DNA of 64,000 bases from Pseudoalteromonas espejiana DSM 9414 (GTDB taxonomy: Bacteria > Pseudomonadota > Gammaproteobacteria > Enterobacterales > Alteromonadaceae): the NCBI RefSeq assembly GCF_002221525.1, contig NZ_CP011029.1:434001-498000 (forward strand), written 5' to 3'. The notes beneath the pieces were generated by a model, which searched no databases, was not told where the DNA came from, and worked only from the letters and a program-made list of their open reading frames with translations. Positions 62,580 to 64,000 of the stretch are shown here, in pieces. The translations under genes and the position numbers were made by a program. The number at the start of each line of letters is the position of its first letter. Position 1 is the stretch's first letter.

Positions 62580-64000
62580 ATGAGTGAACAATATGCCGCC
62601 TTGCGAGGTAATGTAAATTTACTAGGGCAATTATTAGGGCAAACAATTAAAGATGCCCAAGGCCAAGCGATTTTAGATAAAGTAGAAGAAATTCGAGCTT
62701 TATCAAAGTCATCTCGCAGTGGTAACGAAGACGACCGTCAAGCATTAATAGAAGTATTACATGCGCTTAGTGACGAAGAGCTTTTACCGGTTGCCCGTTC
62801 ATTTAATCATTTTTTAAATTTAGCTAATGTAGCAGAGCAGTTCCACACTGTTTCGCGTTTTAATGATGTTGGCTTTTGCCAACTAAACCCTCTCACTCAA
62901 ACATTAAAAACGTTAACTGCAAAAGCAAAAGAAGGCCAATTAGACAGTAATCATCTGGCCGAAACACTCTCAAAACTCCACATAAACTTAGTATTAACTG
63001 CTCACCCAACCGAGGTGACGCGCCGCACAATGATCAACAAACAGGTTGAACTCAGTGAATGTTTAGCATCACTTGAACGCAAAGATAATTTAGAGCAAGA
63101 ACGCACTGCTATTTTAAACCGTATTGCACAGCTTATTAGCCAAGCGTGGCACACAGACGACATTCGTCGTTCGCGTCCTACGCCTATTGATGAAGCTAAA
63201 TGGGGCTATGCAGTTATTGAAAATAGCTTGTGGCATGCTGTGCCGCGTTTTTTACGTGAGTTTTCAGATCAAGTAAAAGAGCATTTAAGTTTAGAATTAC
63301 CAATCGATTACAGCCCCATAGAGTTTACCTCTTGGATGGGGGGAGACCGCGACGGTAACCCGTTTGTGACCGCGCAAGTGACTTCTGAAGTACTTGATCA
63401 CGGTCGTTGGATGGCGCTTAATTTATATATTCAAGACTTAAAAACATTGTGCGCTGAGCTTTCTATGTCTGATGCAAGCGATGAGCTTATTGAACTTGCA
63501 GGGCAAGAATTTGAACCATACCGTGCAGTAATTAAAAAGCTTAAAACGCAAGTTGCTGAAACTGTGGCTCATTTAGGCGCTAAAATTAAAAATAAGCGCA
63601 GTGACTCACAAGATTTAATTACTGATATTAATCAAATTAAACACCCAATAGAAGTGTGTTACCGCTCGTTATTAAAGTGCAACATGAAAGTAGTTGCTGA
63701 TGGCTTATTACTTGATTTACTGCACCGTATTAATAGCTTTGGCCTGCGTTTAGCTAAATTAGATGTACGCCAAGATTCTGATCGTCACAGCGATGTGTTT
63801 TCAGAGCTAACACGCCACTTAGGCTTAGGTGATTACAACCAGTGGCAAGAGCAAGACAAGCAAGCATTTTTGCTTACTGAGCTTAATTCTCGTCGCCCGC
63901 TCATCCCTAAAAATTGGCAACCAAGCCCAGAGGTGCAAGAAGTACTCGACACCTTCGATGTAATTGCAAAGCAAGATGAAAAAACATTTGGCTTATACAT
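62580..64000 (+). CDS. ppc: Phosphoenolpyruvate carboxylase (partial, N-terminal 473 residues)
   Basis: The frame opens at ATG 62580 with AAAGGAGA upstream and runs off the end. Catalytic features seen: the [12 protein letters not shown] motif (about 139-150), [14 protein letters not shown] (about 251-264) and [18 protein letters not shown]. The enzyme forms oxaloacetate from PEP and bicarbonate to feed the TCA cycle. It is on the plus strand, divergent from the DCC operon. The remainder (about 400 residues) lies beyond this window. Confidence 0.96.
   Translation, partial: MSEQYAALRGNVNLLGQLLGQTIKDAQGQAILDKVEEIRALSKSSRSGNEDDRQALIEVLHALSDEELLPVARSFNHFLNLANVAEQFHTVSRFNDVGFCQLNPLTQTLKTLTAKAKEGQLDSNHLAETLSKLHINLVLTAHPTEVTRRTMINKQVELSECLASLERKDNLEQERTAILNRIAQLISQAWHTDDIRRSRPTPIDEAKWGYAVIENSLWHAVPRFLREFSDQVKEHLSLELPIDYSPIEFTSWMGGDRDGNPFVTAQVTSEVLDHGRWMALNLYIQDLKTLCAELSMSDASDELIELAGQEFEPYRAVIKKLKTQVAETVAHLGAKIKNKRSDSQDLITDINQIKHPIEVCYRSLLKCNMKVVADGLLLDLLHRINSFGLRLAKLDVRQDSDRHSDVFSELTRHLGLGDYNQWQEQDKQAFLLTELNSRRPLIPKNWQPSPEVQEVLDTFDVIAKQDEKTFGLY

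Noticed and set aside
1..64000. Prophage, CRISPR-Cas or known defence islands
   Set aside because: No phage structural genes, integrase, Cas genes or restriction genes were recognised in either strand.

Overview
The window looks like a chromosomal segment of a marine gammaproteobacterium, most likely an Alteromonadales member close to Pseudoalteromonas. This is an inference from AT-rich base composition and gene content: long PAS/GAF hybrid kinases, GGDEF/EAL proteins, a TonB receptor beside a TPR-sulfotransferase, and a DUF3649/PepSY/DUF3325 iron operon. No rRNA, tRNA, CRISPR array or prophage was seen. Housekeeping genes (ahpCF, tdk, ltaE, rlmF, ppiC, ppc) are mixed with signalling, iron and mobile-element regions. 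Function calls rest on motif and family recognition by eye; no database search was run.

Layout. (1) 1-7.7 kb: an oxidative accessory locus. A truncated sterol-desaturase-type hydroxylase and a GyrI-like exported protein lie under a TetR regulator on the minus strand. On the plus strand are a lipoprotein fusing a beta-propeller to a di-heme c-type peroxidase-like domain, a two-helix membrane protein, a Rieske oxygenase and a ferredoxin-type reductase. A shared 12-mer (TAAATTGTCAAT) sits at both promoters, as expected for TetR operators. (2) 7.9-10.2 kb: ahpC and ahpF, peroxide defence. (3) 10.3-13.1 kb: a GAF-PAS hybrid kinase and two small proteins. (4) 13.4-15.6 kb: the DUF3649-PepSY-DUF3325 iron-uptake operon behind a palindromic, Fur-like promoter. 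(5) 15.5-28.9 kb: patatin, SMP-30 lactonase, NfeD/SPFH pair, diguanylate cyclase, CDF metal exporter, a 1500-residue propeller-PAS-GGDEF-EAL sensor, isochorismatase-like hydrolase, MCP and a thioredoxin-fold protein. (6) 29.1-31.6 kb: iron storage. Bfd and two bacterioferritin subunits with complementary active-site losses share a bidirectional terminator, followed by a second PepSY protein. (7) 31.8-36.6 kb: a 1586-residue hybrid kinase. (8) 37.1-39 kb: alkylation repair, an Ada-AlkA fusion overlapping ogt. (9) 39.8-42 kb: a composite of one complete IS5-type element, a truncated copy and two inverted copies of a 356-357 bp MITE with matching ends. (10) 42-50 kb: tdk, ltaE, rlmF, an alpha/beta hydrolase, a second MITE type, a TPR-sulfotransferase and a TonB receptor with a structured leader. 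(11) 50.3-64 kb: an overlooked 56-residue Oxidored-like gene, a LETM1-like protein, an M17 peptidase, FabH-like KAS III, a RegB/RegA-like pair, ppiC, an orphan TonB C-terminal domain protein, a FrnE-like DsbA, an M24 peptidase, a flavin reductase/SDR/DCC operon and the start of ppc.

The genes suggest a cell investing in iron acquisition and storage, peroxide defence and second-messenger signalling. The least explained parts are the Rieske/di-heme locus, the IS/MITE composite and several leader RNAs with mutually exclusive pairings.
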